The notes: a model not told the origin generated them from the letters alone. DNA of 64,000 nucleotides from Thermosynechococcaceae cyanobacterium Okahandja (GCA_041530395.1 CP136945.1:2542001-2606000); one strand, 5' to 3'; positions 38,685 through 48,444 are shown, counted from the first letter of the stretch. A program made the numbers and translations.

Positions 38685-39433
38685 GTCTTCGCAAAGAACG
38701 CCTAGATATGCTCTTAGTGGCGCGGCACCTGTGCGAGAGCCGTCAGCAGGCTCAGCGCTGGATTCGAGCGGGCGAGGTGCAGGTGAACCACGTCCCCATC
38801 GACAAGCCGGGCACCCTTGTGGCCGTGGATGCCACAATTCAACTGAAGGCGCGATCGCCCTTTGTCTCCCGCGGGGGTGAAAAACTAGCCCATGCCCTGC
38901 AGGCGTTTGCCATTCTCGTGCGCGATCGCATCTGCTTGGATGGCGGTATTTCCACCGGTGGGTTTACGGACTGCTTGCTCCAGGCGGGTGCCAAGCAAGT
39001 GTACGGCGTTGATGTGGGCTACGGTCAAGTGGCATGGCAACTGCGCCAAGATCCCCGCCTGATTCTGAAGGAGCGCACCAATTTACGCTACCTCACCCCA
39101 GCGGAACTGTATGCGCCGGATGCCCCCCGACCGGATTTGGGGGTGGTAGATGTGTCTTTTATTTCCCTCACCAAGGTTCTACCCGCCCTGTGGCAGCTAT
39201 TGGTGCCGCCGCGAGAACTGATTGCCTTAGTGAAACCCCAGTTTGAAGTGGGGCGCGATCGCCTCGGTAAAAAGGGCGTTGTCCGCGATGCACAGGCACG
39301 GCAGGCGGCGGTGGCACAGGTTGTCAAGGCTGCTGAAGAACAGGGATGGATTTCCTTAGGGGTAACGCCATCCCCAATCTTAGGGCCTGCGGGCAATCAA
39401 GAATTTCTGGCGCACTTTCGCCAAGGGGCTTAG
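38681..39433 (+). CDS. tlyA: TlyA-family rRNA (cytidine-2'-O-) methyltransferase
   Basis: A 250-residue protein with an N-terminal S4 RNA-binding domain (RKERLDMLLVARHLCESRQQ to about residue 60) and an FtsJ-like methyltransferase domain: SRGGEKLAHAL, GGISTGGFTDCLLQAGAKQV (SAM site) and the KPQFEVGRDRLGKKGVVRD block. Family members methylate 16S and 23S rRNA and were once called hemolysins. ATG 38681 overlaps the previous stop. The SAM motif reads DGGISTGG where DVGASTGG is more usual, a mild variation. The stop overlaps the convergent DUF3747 gene. Confidence 0.9.
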   Translation: MSLRKERLDMLLVARHLCESRQQAQRWIRAGEVQVNHVPIDKPGTLVAVDATIQLKARSPFVSRGGEKLAHALQAFAILVRDRICLDGGISTGGFTDCLLQAGAKQVYGVDVGYGQVAWQLRQDPRLILKERTNLRYLTPAELYAPDAPRPDLGVVDVSFISLTKVLPALWQLLVPPRELIALVKPQFEVGRDRLGKKGVVRDAQARQAAVAQVVKAAEEQGWISLGVTPSPILGPAGNQEFLAHFRQGA

Positions 39434-40104
39434 CTTTGGGGACCCGGGATCGGTGCGACCGAGGTGGTGTTTGCCTCCGAAGTACGATTGGCCTCATTGC
39501 TAGCGGGGGGCACCCCTTCACTGCTCACAGGGGCAGGCGTTGGCGCTGTACCTGTTGCCGCTTCCCACGAATCGTTGGTGAAGTAAACATGACCCAGAAC
39601 CCGGCCTTCGTAGGTGCGACGGGTGAGCCGCCAGCCCGGATTAAGGACAAATTTGAGGAACTGCCCCTCGACCATGCCATAGGTGCGGCCAATCACCATG
39701 CCGGGGCCACCGCGGTGGCTGCTACCCACCAGCAACAGTTCACCCTCTCCCTGCTCAATGCGGAGGCCATACTGCAACCCCAAATCCTGCTCAGCCACGC
39801 GAATCGAGTAGCCATTACTGTCGGTGGCGCGGCCACAAATGCCGGTAAAGTCAAAGGTAACCAACAGCGGATCAACCACAACAGGACCGTTGCCGGACTC
39901 ACTCCAGCAGGGACGGGTATCTTTGATTTGCTCCACAACTAATAGCCGATAGCCGCCCCGCGCAACCGGAACTGCCATGACCACGTACCTAGACTGATCC
40001 ACCTCCGTTTGGGTAAACATGCCTGCACGGGCTGCTTGGGGAGTCGCCGCCCCAAAACAGGCCATCATTAAAAGCCCTAAGCCCAGTTTATGCCAGCGTT
40101 TCAT
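39430..40104 (-). CDS. Exported DUF3747 protein
   Basis: A 224-residue protein with a Sec signal peptide (MKRWHKLGLGLLMMACFG, then an AxA site at about residues 25-27). The mature region has the cyanobacterial DUF3747 wording: FTQTEVDQSRYVVMAVPV, FDFTGICGRATDSNGYSIR and NPGWRLTRRTYEGRVLGHVY. The C-terminal 45 residues are a Pro/Ser/Thr-rich tail. Probably periplasmic; the function is unknown. The gene overlaps the tlyA stop at TTAG. Confidence 0.83.
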   Translation of the reverse strand: MKRWHKLGLGLLMMACFGAATPQAARAGMFTQTEVDQSRYVVMAVPVARGGYRLLVVEQIKDTRPCWSESGNGPVVVDPLLVTFDFTGICGRATDSNGYSIRVAEQDLGLQYGLRIEQGEGELLLVGSSHRGGPGMVIGRTYGMVEGQFLKFVLNPGWRLTRRTYEGRVLGHVYFTNDSWEAATGTAPTPAPVSSEGVPPASNEANRTSEANTTSVAPIPGPQS

Positions 40105-40248
40105 GGGTCAACTCCTCAACAATGCTAAAAGGTCATGGGTTGGGTTTACCACAGCTACTGGTGGTTGGACGGCTACACGTCTCTGACTGTTCCTTACAGG
40201 GTCTCTTACGATAACTGAGGTCACTCTATGAGGATTTTAGCCTGTTGT

Positions 40249-40839
40249 TCATGATGAGCCACTCAGGGGTGCCTGCCGCAGAAATTGCAGGATCGGCGGC
40301 AACGGGCTGAGGGAAACAACCGTGGCTACGGCGCGATCGCCCACCCTAAAGCGATAGGCAGCGTGGGGTTGCCAAGGGGGCGGGGGCTGCCACAGGGAGC
40401 CGCCATGCGCCTTAATCCACGCCTCATAATACGTCCAAGCATACAAAAACGCGCGATCCCGATCCGGGGTCGGTGCCGCCTGCAACTGAGGGCCAAAAAA
40501 ACGGCGGGCGATCGCCTCACGGTAGGCGTGGGGACGCACCACTTCCAAATCAACACCGACCGCTGCCGCACCACTAACCGCAAGCAGTGCAACGTCGTGG
40601 GAATGGCTCCAGTTAAAATGCAGATCCGCCAAGAAGGGCTTTCCGGTTTTGGTGACTGGCAGGGGAGCCTCGGGCAAGTGAGGGCAGTACCGACGCAGAT
40701 AGTAGCGTAAAATCTGCTGCCGGGGCTGCTCAGGGGCTAAAGGAATCCACCATAGATGCAGCGATTGGGGTCGCAGCGGCGGTGGCTCGAGCTGCCATTG
40801 GGGGTGAACCACCGGCGGCAGGGGGGCATCCCACACCAT
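40249..40839 (-). CDS. 4'-phosphopantetheinyl transferase, Sfp/HetI-like
   Basis: A 196-residue phosphopantetheinyl transferase. FNWSHSHDVALLAVS, VGVDLEVVRPHAY and WTYYEAWIKAHGGSLW are the three family motifs in the expected order, with the metal-binding aspartate and glutamate (VDLE) and the KxxGxxL-like region. It converts apo to holo carrier proteins. In cyanobacteria without large polyketide clusters such enzymes serve mainly fatty acid acyl carrier protein. At 196 residues it is slightly short for the group. It lies 5 bases from the next minus-strand gene. Confidence 0.88.
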   Translation of the reverse strand: MVWDAPLPPVVHPQWQLEPPPLRPQSLHLWWIPLAPEQPRQQILRYYLRRYCPHLPEAPLPVTKTGKPFLADLHFNWSHSHDVALLAVSGAAAVGVDLEVVRPHAYREAIARRFFGPQLQAAPTPDRDRAFLYAWTYYEAWIKAHGGSLWQPPPPWQPHAAYRFRVGDRAVATVVSLSPLPPILQFLRQAPLSGSS

Positions 40840-40844
40840 GGGAA

Positions 40845-41291
40845 CTAGGGACTTAAACGCTGCCGCAACGAGAGTAAGTGCGCCCGGGGGTTGATGGGGT
40901 TGCGGGGTAACGGTAGATCAAAATTAGGCCAGTTGCTAAGGCTGGCGCAGGGACAGTGCACAGGTGGTAAGCCGTGGCAGGGTAGGGCAATCGGCATTTG
41001 GCAGCGGGCGCAGGGGGTAATTTCCCAGCACTGGGTCAGCAGTTGCTCAATGGTTTCGTTGGTCTCTTCTAAAAAACAGTCTCCTGCTTGGCCTGAAATG
41101 ATAAAAGTCCAGCAGGCTTCAAAGGCTTGGCTGTAGCGATCGCCCTGAAGCACCGGTTGAGGCAGCAGGCGATGTTGGCCACCCCAGATACAGATCCGCT
41201 TGCCTAACTGAAACCACGATGCCAAGTAAGACTTTACTTTTGCTTGAGCGGCTAAGAAGGCACACCCGTCCAGATCAGTTGTGGCGCTCAT
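40845..41291 (-). CDS. Conserved hypothetical protein with paired cysteines
   Basis: A 148-residue protein not recognised with confidence. The segment CARCQMPIALPCHGLPPVHC has CxxC and further Cys/His residues that could bind zinc or another metal. No signal peptide or transmembrane helix is seen. The upstream position five bases before the phosphopantetheinyl transferase start on the same strand suggests cotranscription with it. Confidence 0.6.
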   Translation of the reverse strand: MSATTDLDGCAFLAAQAKVKSYLASWFQLGKRICIWGGQHRLLPQPVLQGDRYSQAFEACWTFIISGQAGDCFLEETNETIEQLLTQCWEITPCARCQMPIALPCHGLPPVHCPCASLSNWPNFDLPLPRNPINPRAHLLSLRQRLSP

Positions 41292-41441
41292 AACAACACC
41301 CTCGGCGGTTTAACTCTACCCTAGCGCAAGGAGAGGGGTGACTAGACGGCTGAGAACGTTGGGAAACCTTTAAGCCGCTGCCCCAGCCCTCTTGTGCAGA
41401 GTCGCTAGCAATGCAGCGGCTGAGCCTGAACGTCAGGTGGG

Positions 41442-41579
41442 TTAGTTGGTGCCCCCTTCCGGTGAAGGCGACTCCGTGGGGGGTTCAGGAGTAGTCGTGC
41501 CGCCGCCACAGGCTACCAAGCCCACAGAAACGCTAGAAAGTACTAGTACTACCGCTAAAAGTTTGTAGATAGATTTCAT
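41442..41579 (-). CDS. Small lipoprotein, 45 residues
   Basis: A short minus-strand gene in the gap between 41291 and 41716. Starting at ATG 41579 the product begins MKSIYKLLAVVLVLSSVSVG and reaches a lipobox LVAC at residues 21-24; after Cys24 come GGG and a Pro/Thr/Ser/Glu-rich tail ending EGGTN. A GAGGAG ribosome-binding site lies about ten bases upstream of the start. The signal peptide, lipobox and ribosome site together make a real gene likely. A role cannot be assigned; such entericidin-like or surface peptides are often overlooked. The remaining bases of the gap hold nothing else I can support. Confidence 0.72.
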   Translation of the reverse strand: MKSIYKLLAVVLVLSSVSVGLVACGGGTTTPEPPTESPSPEGGTN

Positions 41580-41715
41580 GTTATGGGTGCTCCTCACAGG
41601 TTAAGGGTTGGTGAGTAATTCCTTTCTATCAAGGGATGGTGAGCCTTGGCAACTAGGGCAGGCGGGGTAGCATTGTCGCTAGGATGGTGATTAGTGACAT
41701 CTTTGCTGACTTCCT

Positions 41716-42357
41716 ATGCCGCTCCTTGGGAAGGGGCCTGACCCCAATCAAAAACATCCGTTACCGCAGTTTCCGCAAATTTGTTTTATTAAAAATACGG
41801 TTACGAACCCCCACATCCTGATTGGTGATTACACCTACTACGATGATCCCGAAGACTCAGAAGACTTTGAACGCAATGTTTTGTACCACTTCCCCTTTAT
41901 CGGTGACAAGCTGATCATTGGCAAATTCTGTGCGATCGCCCGCAATGTTAAATTCATAATGAATGGTGCCAATCATGATATGGCGGGGTTTTCCACCTAT
42001 CCTTTTTATATTTTTGGTCACGGTTGGGAGCAGACTGAGCCACCCCCGGACGGCCAGACCTGCAAAGGGGATACCGTCATTGGCCATGATGTGTGGCTAG
42101 GGTACGAAGCCGTCATTCTACCTGGGGTGCAGGTGGGGAATGGGGCGGTGGTGGCCGCCAAGTCCGTGGTCACCAAATCAGTTCCGGCCTATACCATCGT
42201 GGGAGGCAATCCGGCACGGGTCATTCGCCAACGCTTCAGCGATGATGTGATTGCAGCTCTAGAGCAGATTGCGTGGTGGCACTGGGATGCCGCAAAAATC
42301 AGCCAGTGGCTTCCCCATATTGTGGCGGCAGATATTGAGGCATTACAGGCTTGCTAA
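41716..42357 (+). CDS. Vat/CatB-type hexapeptide acetyltransferase (XAT family)
   Basis: A 213-residue left-handed beta-helix acetyltransferase. LIIGKFCAIARNVKFIMNGANHD carries the catalytic histidine region, then GDTVIGHDVWLGYEAVILPG and YTIVGGNPARVIRQRF. This is the xenobiotic acetyltransferase group that includes streptogramin (Vat) and chloramphenicol (CatB) enzymes. Environmental members need not confer resistance, and nothing nearby suggests it. The gene precedes the pseudouridine synthase by a few bases on the same strand. Confidence 0.85.
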   Translation: MPLLGKGPDPNQKHPLPQFPQICFIKNTVTNPHILIGDYTYYDDPEDSEDFERNVLYHFPFIGDKLIIGKFCAIARNVKFIMNGANHDMAGFSTYPFYIFGHGWEQTEPPPDGQTCKGDTVIGHDVWLGYEAVILPGVQVGNGAVVAAKSVVTKSVPAYTIVGGNPARVIRQRFSDDVIAALEQIAWWHWDAAKISQWLPHIVAADIEALQAC

Positions 42358-42361
42358 CCCC

Positions 42362-43096
42362 ATGGCAACCGAACGCTTACACAAAGTCCTTGCCCAGTGG
42401 GGGGTCGCCTCGCGCCGCCATGCCGAAGCCCTCATTCGTCAAGGGGACATTTGGGTCAACGGTCGCCCCGCTCAGTTGGGGGACAAGGTGGATCCCGATC
42501 GCGATCGCATTGAATATCAGGGGCTCTCCCTCCGTCCGGCCCAAGCCGTCGAACGGGTGTATTTGCTTCTCCACAAACCCAAGGGGGTCATCTGCACCTG
42601 TGAGGATCCGCACGGGCGGCGCACGGTTCTAGAGACTTTGCCGCCGCGTTACCGGGGGGTACCCGGACTGCATCCCGTCGGTCGCTTGGATGTTGATTCC
42701 AGTGGCGCACTCATTATCACCAATGACGGTGAACTCACCTATCGGCTGACCCATCCCCGTCACCACATCCCCAAAACCTATCGGGTGTGGGTCAAGGGCC
42801 AGCCCTCTGAAACCACGCTACAGCAGTGGCGGCAGGGGGTGCCCCTAGAGGGCCGCCTTACATTGCCCGCAACGGTTCGGGTCATCACACTAAGGGGGGA
42901 TGGCACCTTGCTAGAGATTGTGCTGCACGAAGGCCGGAACCGCCAAATTCGCCGCATCGCCGAGGCTTTGGGGCATCCGGTGATCAGCCTCAAACGGGTG
43001 GCGATTGGTTGCGTGCACCTTGGTACGTTACGTCCCCGTCAAGTGCGCCCCCTCACTCCTCGGGAACTTCACTCCCTGTGTCAATGGCAGGCTTAA
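42362..43096 (+). CDS. Ribosomal pseudouridine synthase, RsuA/RluB family
   Basis: A 244-residue synthase that isomerises a uridine in 16S or 23S rRNA. The S4 domain is at the start (RLHKVLAQWGVASRRHAEAL), followed by KPKGVICTCEDP, then HPVGRLDVDSSGALIITNDG, which contains the catalytic aspartate (GRLD), and HEGRNRQIRRIAEALGHPV. ATG 42362 lies five bases after the acetyltransferase stop and gives the usual N-terminus. RluB is the likeliest specificity but the group is not always separable by eye. Confidence 0.88.
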   Translation: MATERLHKVLAQWGVASRRHAEALIRQGDIWVNGRPAQLGDKVDPDRDRIEYQGLSLRPAQAVERVYLLLHKPKGVICTCEDPHGRRTVLETLPPRYRGVPGLHPVGRLDVDSSGALIITNDGELTYRLTHPRHHIPKTYRVWVKGQPSETTLQQWRQGVPLEGRLTLPATVRVITLRGDGTLLEIVLHEGRNRQIRRIAEALGHPVISLKRVAIGCVHLGTLRPRQVRPLTPRELHSLCQWQA

Positions 43097-43118
43097 GCTC
43101 AGCAAAGGAGGGCAATCG

Positions 43119-43367
43119 ATGGAGAGCGAACGGATCACGGTAATGTTTTTACCAGACAACGTATCGGTGCAGGCCACGGCGGGAGAAAGTTGGCTGACGG
43201 TAGCCGAGCGCGCGGGTGTGGAGATTCCCACCGGCTGCCGCATGGGCAGTTGTGGTGCGTGCACGGTGGAACTCGAAAATGGCGAGGAAATTCGCACCTG
43301 TATTTCTACCGTTGGGGGCGATCGCCCCTGCGTCACCGCCTACATTTTTAGTGACCCGACGTGGTAA
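43119..43367 (+). CDS. Plant-type [2Fe-2S] ferredoxin
   Basis: An 82-residue ferredoxin, shorter than the usual 96-99 residues. The cluster ligands are in TGCRMGSCGACTVE (C-x4-C-x2-C) with the fourth cysteine in RTCIS. It lacks the long N-terminal and interior loops of photosynthetic ferredoxin I, so a role in a specific electron transfer step is likely. A strong Shine-Dalgarno AAAGGAGG lies just upstream of ATG 43119. The following 190 bases include the promoter region for pdhA. Confidence 0.88.
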   Translation: MESERITVMFLPDNVSVQATAGESWLTVAERAGVEIPTGCRMGSCGACTVELENGEEIRTCISTVGGDRPCVTAYIFSDPTW

Positions 43368-43559
43368 GCGCACCTGCAAACACTTGCAAATTTTGATCCG
43401 TAGGGGTACACCCCCAGTCCGGCTTCCTCCTATGGCCAACCTGCGACCGTCAAGGTGTTCCTGCCCCATAGTTTGATAGGATAATGTGATGCCAATAATA
43501 GGGGCATTGTTTTATCCTGATCGTTTGATCGTTCACCCTTGATCTGCTGGTTGTCTTCT

Positions 43560-44588
43560 ATGGTTCAAGAGCGTAGTCTCCCCTCGTTATCGGTTCCCCA
43601 AACCACCATTACCCGTGAACAGGGGCTAACCCTTTACGAAGATATGGTGCTGGGGCGCACCTTTGAAGACAAGTGTGCGGAGATGTACTACCGAGGGCGG
43701 ATGTTTGGCTTTGTCCATCTCTACAACGGCCAGGAGGCGGTGTCCACGGGCGTGATTAAGGCCATGCGTCCCGATGATTATGTCTGTAGTACCTACCGCG
43801 ATCATGTCCATGCCCTCAGTGCTGGGGTGCCCGCGCGGCAGGTCATGGCGGAGTTGTTTGGCAAGGCAACCGGTTGCAGTAAGGGGCGGGGCGGCTCGAT
43901 GCACCTGTTTTCGGCAGAGCATCGCCTGTTAGGGGGGTTTGCCTTTGTGGCGGAGGGCATTCCGGTGGCTACGGGAGCTGCGTTTCAGTCCATGTACCGC
44001 CGTCAAGTGATGGGGGATGCCGGTGCCGATCAAGTGACGGCCTGCTTCTTTGGCGATGGGGCTAGCAATAATGGCCAGTTTTTTGAATGTTTGAATATGG
44101 CCGCCCTCTGGAAACTGCCGATTCTATTTGTGGTCGAAAACAATAAGTGGGCGATCGGGATGGCCCACGATCGCGCCAGCTCGGAAACAGAAATTTACCA
44201 AAAGGCCAAGGTCTTTGGCATGGTGGGCGAAGAGGTGGATGGCATGGATGTGCTGGCGGTACGCACCGTGGCAGAAGCAGCGATCGCCCGGGCGCGGGCT
44301 GGGGAAGGCCCCACCCTAATTGAGGCCCTAACCTATCGCTTTCGGGGGCATTCCTTGGCTGACCCAGATGAATTGCGCTCCAAAGAGGAAAAAGAATTTT
44401 GGTTGAAACGGGATCCCATTAAAAAGCTCGGCGCGTACCTAGTGGAGCAGGAGCTAGCCACTGCCGAGGACTTACAAGCCATTGAAAAGAAGGTACAGGC
44501 AGTGGTGGAGGATGCGGTGGAATTTGCCGAAAATAGTCCTGAGCCGCAGCCTGAGGAATTGTACGATTACATTTTTGCCGATGATTAG
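43560..44588 (+). CDS. pdhA: Pyruvate dehydrogenase E1 component, alpha subunit
   Basis: The 342-residue product has the thiamine diphosphate signature [20 protein letters not shown] and the [19 protein letters not shown] regulatory loop region typical of Pdh[15 protein letters not shown] is also characteristic. It works with PdhB and the E2 component, which are not next to it, as usual in cyanobacteria. ATG 43560 is preferred over the upstream 43539 codon. Confidence 0.95.
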   Translation: MVQERSLPSLSVPQTTITREQGLTLYEDMVLGRTFEDKCAEMYYRGRMFGFVHLYNGQEAVSTGVIKAMRPDDYVCSTYRDHVHALSAGVPARQVMAELFGKATGCSKGRGGSMHLFSAEHRLLGGFAFVAEGIPVATGAAFQSMYRRQVMGDAGADQVTACFFGDGASNNGQFFECLNMAALWKLPILFVVENNKWAIGMAHDRASSETEIYQKAKVFGMVGEEVDGMDVLAVRTVAEAAIARARAGEGPTLIEALTYRFRGHSLADPDELRSKEEKEFWLKRDPIKKLGAYLVEQELATAEDLQAIEKKVQAVVEDAVEFAENSPEPQPEELYDYIFADD

Positions 44589-44634
44589 TGCCAGAAAAAG
44601 CCTAACCGCAACGCCGTTTTACCTCAGTTTATGA

Positions 44635-44650
44635 CCTAGTAGAAACTAGG
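44635..44650. other. Short perfect hairpin in the pdhA-DUF2339 spacer
   Basis: CCTAGT-AGAA-ACTAGG forms a six-pair stem with a four-base loop, about 47 bases after the pdhA stop. There is no T-run, so it is a weak terminator candidate at best. The rest of the 281-base spacer shows no gene. Confidence 0.3.
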
Positions 44651-44869
44651 GGGGAATGCTAACCGCAGGCTTAGAAGTTTCTGACTCTCGGGTCAGTTTA
44701 CTGCCACCGACGGTGATGATTCCCATATGTTTTGTAATTGTAGATCACAAAACAATATTGGCAGCCACCAACGCCGCAGCTAGGCTAGAGCTAATATAGC
44801 ATATCCCCTGTTGTGTGCCCTGCGGCTCTTAACTCTTACGAAAGAACATCGCGTTCTAGGTGCCAATTT

Positions 44870-46612
44870 ATGTCTGAGATTGATGATCTGCGGCATCGTG
44901 TCGCAGTGCTCGAAGCAACGGTTGAGGCACTCCAGCGATCGCTGCGAATTTTGCAAGAAGCGGTCTTGCGGGAGGAGGTGCTCCCCGCTGTACCACCGGC
45001 AGCAACAGGTCAACCCACGGCTCCTACTCCGGAGGCAGCAACCGCACCCCCCATCCGTCCGGTCAGTGCTAGCCCTCCCAGTCATCGTAAAACCGACTGG
45101 TTGCAGAACTGGGAATTGTGGCTCAACCGCCTTGGGATTGGGCTTCTGCTGCTGGGCATTGCCTTCTTCTTTAAGTACGCGATTGATTTTGGTTGGCTCA
45201 CCGGTGGCGTACTGGTGGTCATGGGGCTATTGATGGCCACAGGGCTGATTGCTTTGGGGTGGCGGCTACAGCAGCGGGCAATTTTTAGTCAATTTTTGCA
45301 AGGGGGCGGGCTGGCCACCTACTACATTACAGGCTTTGCCGCTTACCAATTGCTCGATCTCATCTCGATCGCCATGGCGTTTCCTTTGATGGTGGCGGTC
45401 ACCATTGGTGCCTTCTTCCTTGCCCTGCGTCAAAATCGTGCCATCTTTTCGGTCATTGGTACCCTTGGCGGCTTGGCCACGCCTTTTTTGCTCTACGACG
45501 AGTCCGGCAACCCCCTTGCCTTGGCAGCCTATACCTTTGTGATTGTGGCGGGCAGTTGGGGGATCTACGCCTATAAAGGGTGGCGATCGCTCCTGTGGTC
45601 AAGCTTTTGGCTCGGTTGGCTGGTGTTGGGCATTGCCGCCGCTGCCTTCGATGACCCTGATCTGGCCCCATGGCTGTTGCAGGTCATTTTGGGGTTGACG
45701 TGGCTCGGTTTTACCGTTCTGCCGCCGTGGTATCAGTGGCGCGATCGCGAGACGGTTACCGCGCCCCATGGCCAAGCCTTGGCGCTGTTTAATCCCCTTT
45801 TGGGACTGGGGCTGTCAGCGGTGGTGTGGAACTGGTCTGCCACCACCTTTGGCGGCCTCTCTATTCTCTTTGGGGCACTCTATTTAGCCACCAGCCTACT
45901 GTGGCGGCGCATTCCCCCTTCGTGGCGGTGGGTCTATAGCCTGACGGGGTTACTGCTGATCTTAGCGGGCATTGTCTATCGCTACCACAGCAATCCCTTG
46001 ATTTTGGCACCCCTTGCCATTGAAGGCTTAATTTTGCACTACCTTGCCCAGCACTACCGCTCCACGCCTGTGCGAACCATTGCCCATCTCTGGTGGGGCA
46101 TCCTCACCCTAGTGATGGTGGCTCGCTTTTTAAGCCTGTCCGCAGGTACACCGCCCCTGTTGAATCGCGAATTTGTCACTGACCTCACGGTAATGGCTGC
46201 CGGGTTGAGCAGTACGTACTTTTTAGCGCCCACCACGCGACCCGTCTATTGGGTGTTTGGCTATGCCCTCACCTTGGCGTGGATCCAACACGAACTGGCT
46301 AGCTTGGGGACAGGTGCTGCCACTCTAGTTTGGGGCTTGTTTGGTGTCGGCTTGCTGGTCTATGGGTTACGGCGGGATGTGGCGGGGGTACGGGTGGTGG
46401 CTCTGATCACACTGATCATCACGATCATCCGCCTCTTTGTTATTGACCTCATTCAGCTTGCCCCGGTTTGGCGAGTGCTATTGTTTATGGGGTTTGGCCT
46501 CATTTTTTTAATCCTCAGCTATTTTTTCCGCGCCCTGTGGCGACAGCCCCCCACAGAATCCTCTAGGATCAATGGAGAAACTGAACCTGTTGAACCTGAA
46601 AACAAGTCATGA
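44870..46612 (+). CDS. DUF2339 polytopic membrane protein
   Basis: A 580-residue membrane protein. A cytoplasmic coiled coil (ELRH-type repeat around residues 4-35) and a Pro/Ala-rich linker precede about 14 hydrophobic segments. [19 protein letters not shown] and [10 protein letters not shown] are typical of the DUF2339 family. The family has no established function that I know; cell envelope roles are suspected. ATG 44870 begins [16 protein letters not shown]. The stop overlaps pdxH by four bases (ATGA). Confidence 0.82.
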   Translation: MSEIDDLRHRVAVLEATVEALQRSLRILQEAVLREEVLPAVPPAATGQPTAPTPEAATAPPIRPVSASPPSHRKTDWLQNWELWLNRLGIGLLLLGIAFFFKYAIDFGWLTGGVLVVMGLLMATGLIALGWRLQQRAIFSQFLQGGGLATYYITGFAAYQLLDLISIAMAFPLMVAVTIGAFFLALRQNRAIFSVIGTLGGLATPFLLYDESGNPLALAAYTFVIVAGSWGIYAYKGWRSLLWSSFWLGWLVLGIAAAAFDDPDLAPWLLQVILGLTWLGFTVLPPWYQWRDRETVTAPHGQALALFNPLLGLGLSAVVWNWSATTFGGLSILFGALYLATSLLWRRIPPSWRWVYSLTGLLLILAGIVYRYHSNPLILAPLAIEGLILHYLAQHYRSTPVRTIAHLWWGILTLVMVARFLSLSAGTPPLLNREFVTDLTVMAAGLSSTYFLAPTTRPVYWVFGYALTLAWIQHELASLGTGAATLVWGLFGVGLLVYGLRRDVAGVRVVALITLIITIIRLFVIDLIQLAPVWRVLLFMGFGLIFLILSYFFRALWRQPPTESSRINGETEPVEPENKS

Positions 46613-47244
46613 CCCGCATTGCTGATCTACGCCGTGAGTACCGCCGCCAACGCCTCCTCGAAAGCGACGTGGCGGCCAACCCCCTACACCAGTTTCAAGT
46701 GTGGTTTACCGAGGCAGTCAATGCCGAGTTGGCAGAACCTAATGCTATGACCTTGGCGACGATTGGCTTAGATGGGATGCCCGCGGCTCGCGTGGTATTG
46801 CTCAAGGAACTGGATGAACGGGGTTTTGTTTTTTTTACCAATTACCGTAGCCGCAAGGGCCAAGAATTAGCCCAAACCCCCAAGGCCGCCTTGGTGTTTT
46901 GGTGGGCAGAGCTGGAGCGGCAGGTGCGCATTGAGGGTACCGTTGAGCGCATTAGTGCAGCGGAGTCGGATCACTACTTTGCGACCCGTCCCTTGGGCAG
47001 CCGCTGGGGCGCGTGGGCCTCGCACCAAAGTGACGTGCTCGAGTCCTACGCTGACCTAGAGGCAACACTCGCCGAAATTGAAGCGCGCTATGGAGAAGCA
47101 GTGCCACGACCCGAGCATTGGGGCGGCTACCGGGTGCTGCCGACCCTGATAGAGTTTTGGCAGGGGCGACCCAACCGCCTCCACGATCGCCTGTGCTATC
47201 GGCGTGAGGGGGAAGGCTGGCAGATGGTGCGCCTCTATCCCTAG
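46609..47244 (+). CDS. pdxH: Pyridoxamine 5'-phosphate oxidase
   Basis: PdxH oxidises pyridoxamine or pyridoxine 5'-phosphate to PLP using FMN. The 211-residue protein shows [34 protein letters not shown] (FMN phosphate contacts), [17 protein letters not shown], and the C-terminal [22 protein letters not shown] signature. It is translationally coupled to the DUF2339 gene by ATGA overlap. Confidence 0.95.
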   Translation: MTRIADLRREYRRQRLLESDVAANPLHQFQVWFTEAVNAELAEPNAMTLATIGLDGMPAARVVLLKELDERGFVFFTNYRSRKGQELAQTPKAALVFWWAELERQVRIEGTVERISAAESDHYFATRPLGSRWGAWASHQSDVLESYADLEATLAEIEARYGEAVPRPEHWGGYRVLPTLIEFWQGRPNRLHDRLCYRREGEGWQMVRLYP

Positions 47245-47263
47245 GATAGGCATACGGGGCATA

Positions 47264-47298
47264 CAGGCTCGTACAACTCCTACAACTCGTACAACATA
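47264..47298. repeat. Short imperfect direct repeats before ureB
   Basis: The element TACAAC with variable tails occurs three times in quick succession (GTACAACTC, CTACAACTC, GTACAACAT) just upstream of ureB. It is not an exact NtcA site (GTA-N8-TAC). The short repeats may reflect replication slippage or a binding region. Confidence 0.35.
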
Positions 47299-47319
47299 CA
47301 CAAGGGCTTGGAGGTGACA

Positions 47320-47637
47320 GTGATTCCCGGTGAACTCATTCCGGCTGAGGGTACCCTTGAACTCAATGGGGGTCGCCCTACGGTGACGTTGACGGTGGCC
47401 AACACGGGCGATCGCCCCATTCAGGTCGGCTCCCACTATCACTTTTACGAAGTGAATGCGGCACTGCAATTTGACCGCGAACAGGCCAAGGGAATGCGCC
47501 TTGATATTCCGGCAGGCACCGCCATCCGCTTTGAACCGGGAGATGAACGCACGGTGCAACTGGTGGCCTACGCAGGTCAGCGCCATATCTACGGCTTTCG
47601 GGGGTTAATCAACGCTGCCCTTGACCCCGAATCCTAG
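47320..47637 (+). CDS. ureB: Urease beta subunit
   Basis: A 105-residue urease beta subunit. The typical start [20 protein letters not shown] is given by GTG 47320, which has a GGAGG ribosome-binding site at 47310-47314 (five bases spacing). In-frame TTG and GTG codons upstream would add residues not normally present. [11 protein letters not shown] and [12 protein letters not shown]-x-R-x-x-x-GFRGL are family hallmarks. The structural partners ureA and ureC are not adjacent, so the urease genes are scattered in this genome. Confidence 0.93.
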   Translation: MIPGELIPAEGTLELNGGRPTVTLTVANTGDRPIQVGSHYHFYEVNAALQFDREQAKGMRLDIPAGTAIRFEPGDERTVQLVAYAGQRHIYGFRGLINAALDPES

Positions 47638-47679
47638 GGGCTAGTCTGGATTAAAGCCATCCTGTAGAGTAGGAATACT

Positions 47680-48444
47680 ATGGATGACCACGATTTCCCC
47701 CTCCTCGACACTCCTGAAACTGAAGATGCGCTAGCCGCTCTCCCGAGTGAAGAGGGCGATCGCCCCGATCCAGACCTGATGCTAGGGTTGCTGACCTCTA
47801 CGGATGTCACCGAGCGAATGTTAGCGGCGCGTGCCTTTTGTGAAATTCAAGATGAGCGCGCCACCCCTTACCTCATTCAACTGTTGCAGGAATCCTGTCC
47901 GCTGGTGCGGGTCAGTGCCGCCTATGCCCTAGGGCGCAACCTCAGCACTGCCGCCATTGATGCCCTGATTCAGCAGTTGGATCGCGACTGGAACGGCTAC
48001 GTCCGCAAAGGCATTGTCTGGGCCTTAGGGAACTGTGGGGTGCGCTTTCCCTTTCCCGAGATTTACCGCCGCACCCTCGATCCCTTAATTCGTGCCCTCC
48101 AGACCGATATTTCCGCGGTGCGGTTGTGGGCCGCTAGCTCCCTAGGTCAGGTTGCCGAAGCCAGTGAAGAGGCTGCCGCCACCGTAATTCCTGCCCTTGC
48201 CCTTGCCCTTGCCCAAGATACAATTGCCGCGGTGCGCAGTAACTGTGCCTGGGCGTTGGGGCACGCCTGTCGCAAAATTCCCCTCGGTCAGCTTTATACT
48301 GAAGCTATCGATCACCTGATTGCCGCGCTCCAAGACAGCGATATGGGTGTACAAGAGGATGCCAAAGCGGCGCTCTTTAAGCTGGGGGATGCCCGCGGGC
48401 TACAGGCCGTTGAAGACCTTGAATTTGAATCCCTTGGAGAGTAG
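47680..48444 (+). CDS. HEAT-repeat protein
   Basis: A 254-residue all-helical protein of four to five HEAT or PBS-lyase-type repeats, for instance VRVSAAYALGRNLSTAAIDALI, VRKGIVWALGNCG and AVRSNCAWALGHAC. Phycobilin lyases (CpcE/CpcF) are built alike, but this one lacks any phycobiliprotein gene nearby and could simply be a scaffolding protein. An acidic N-terminal leader of about 30 residues precedes the repeats. It is followed at 11 bases by an ABC ATPase gene. Confidence 0.75.
   Translation: MDDHDFPLLDTPETEDALAALPSEEGDRPDPDLMLGLLTSTDVTERMLAARAFCEIQDERATPYLIQLLQESCPLVRVSAAYALGRNLSTAAIDALIQQLDRDWNGYVRKGIVWALGNCGVRFPFPEIYRRTLDPLIRALQTDISAVRLWAASSLGQVAEASEEAAATVIPALALALAQDTIAAVRSNCAWALGHACRKIPLGQLYTEAIDHLIAALQDSDMGVQEDAKAALFKLGDARGLQAVEDLEFESLGE

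Noticed and set aside
44635-44650. Rho-independent terminator after pdhA
   Set aside because: The hairpin is short and no T-run follows on either strand; kept only as a hairpin.
47264-47298. NtcA binding site before ureB
   Set aside because: Spacings between GTA and TAC are five, seven and sixteen bases; none equals eight.
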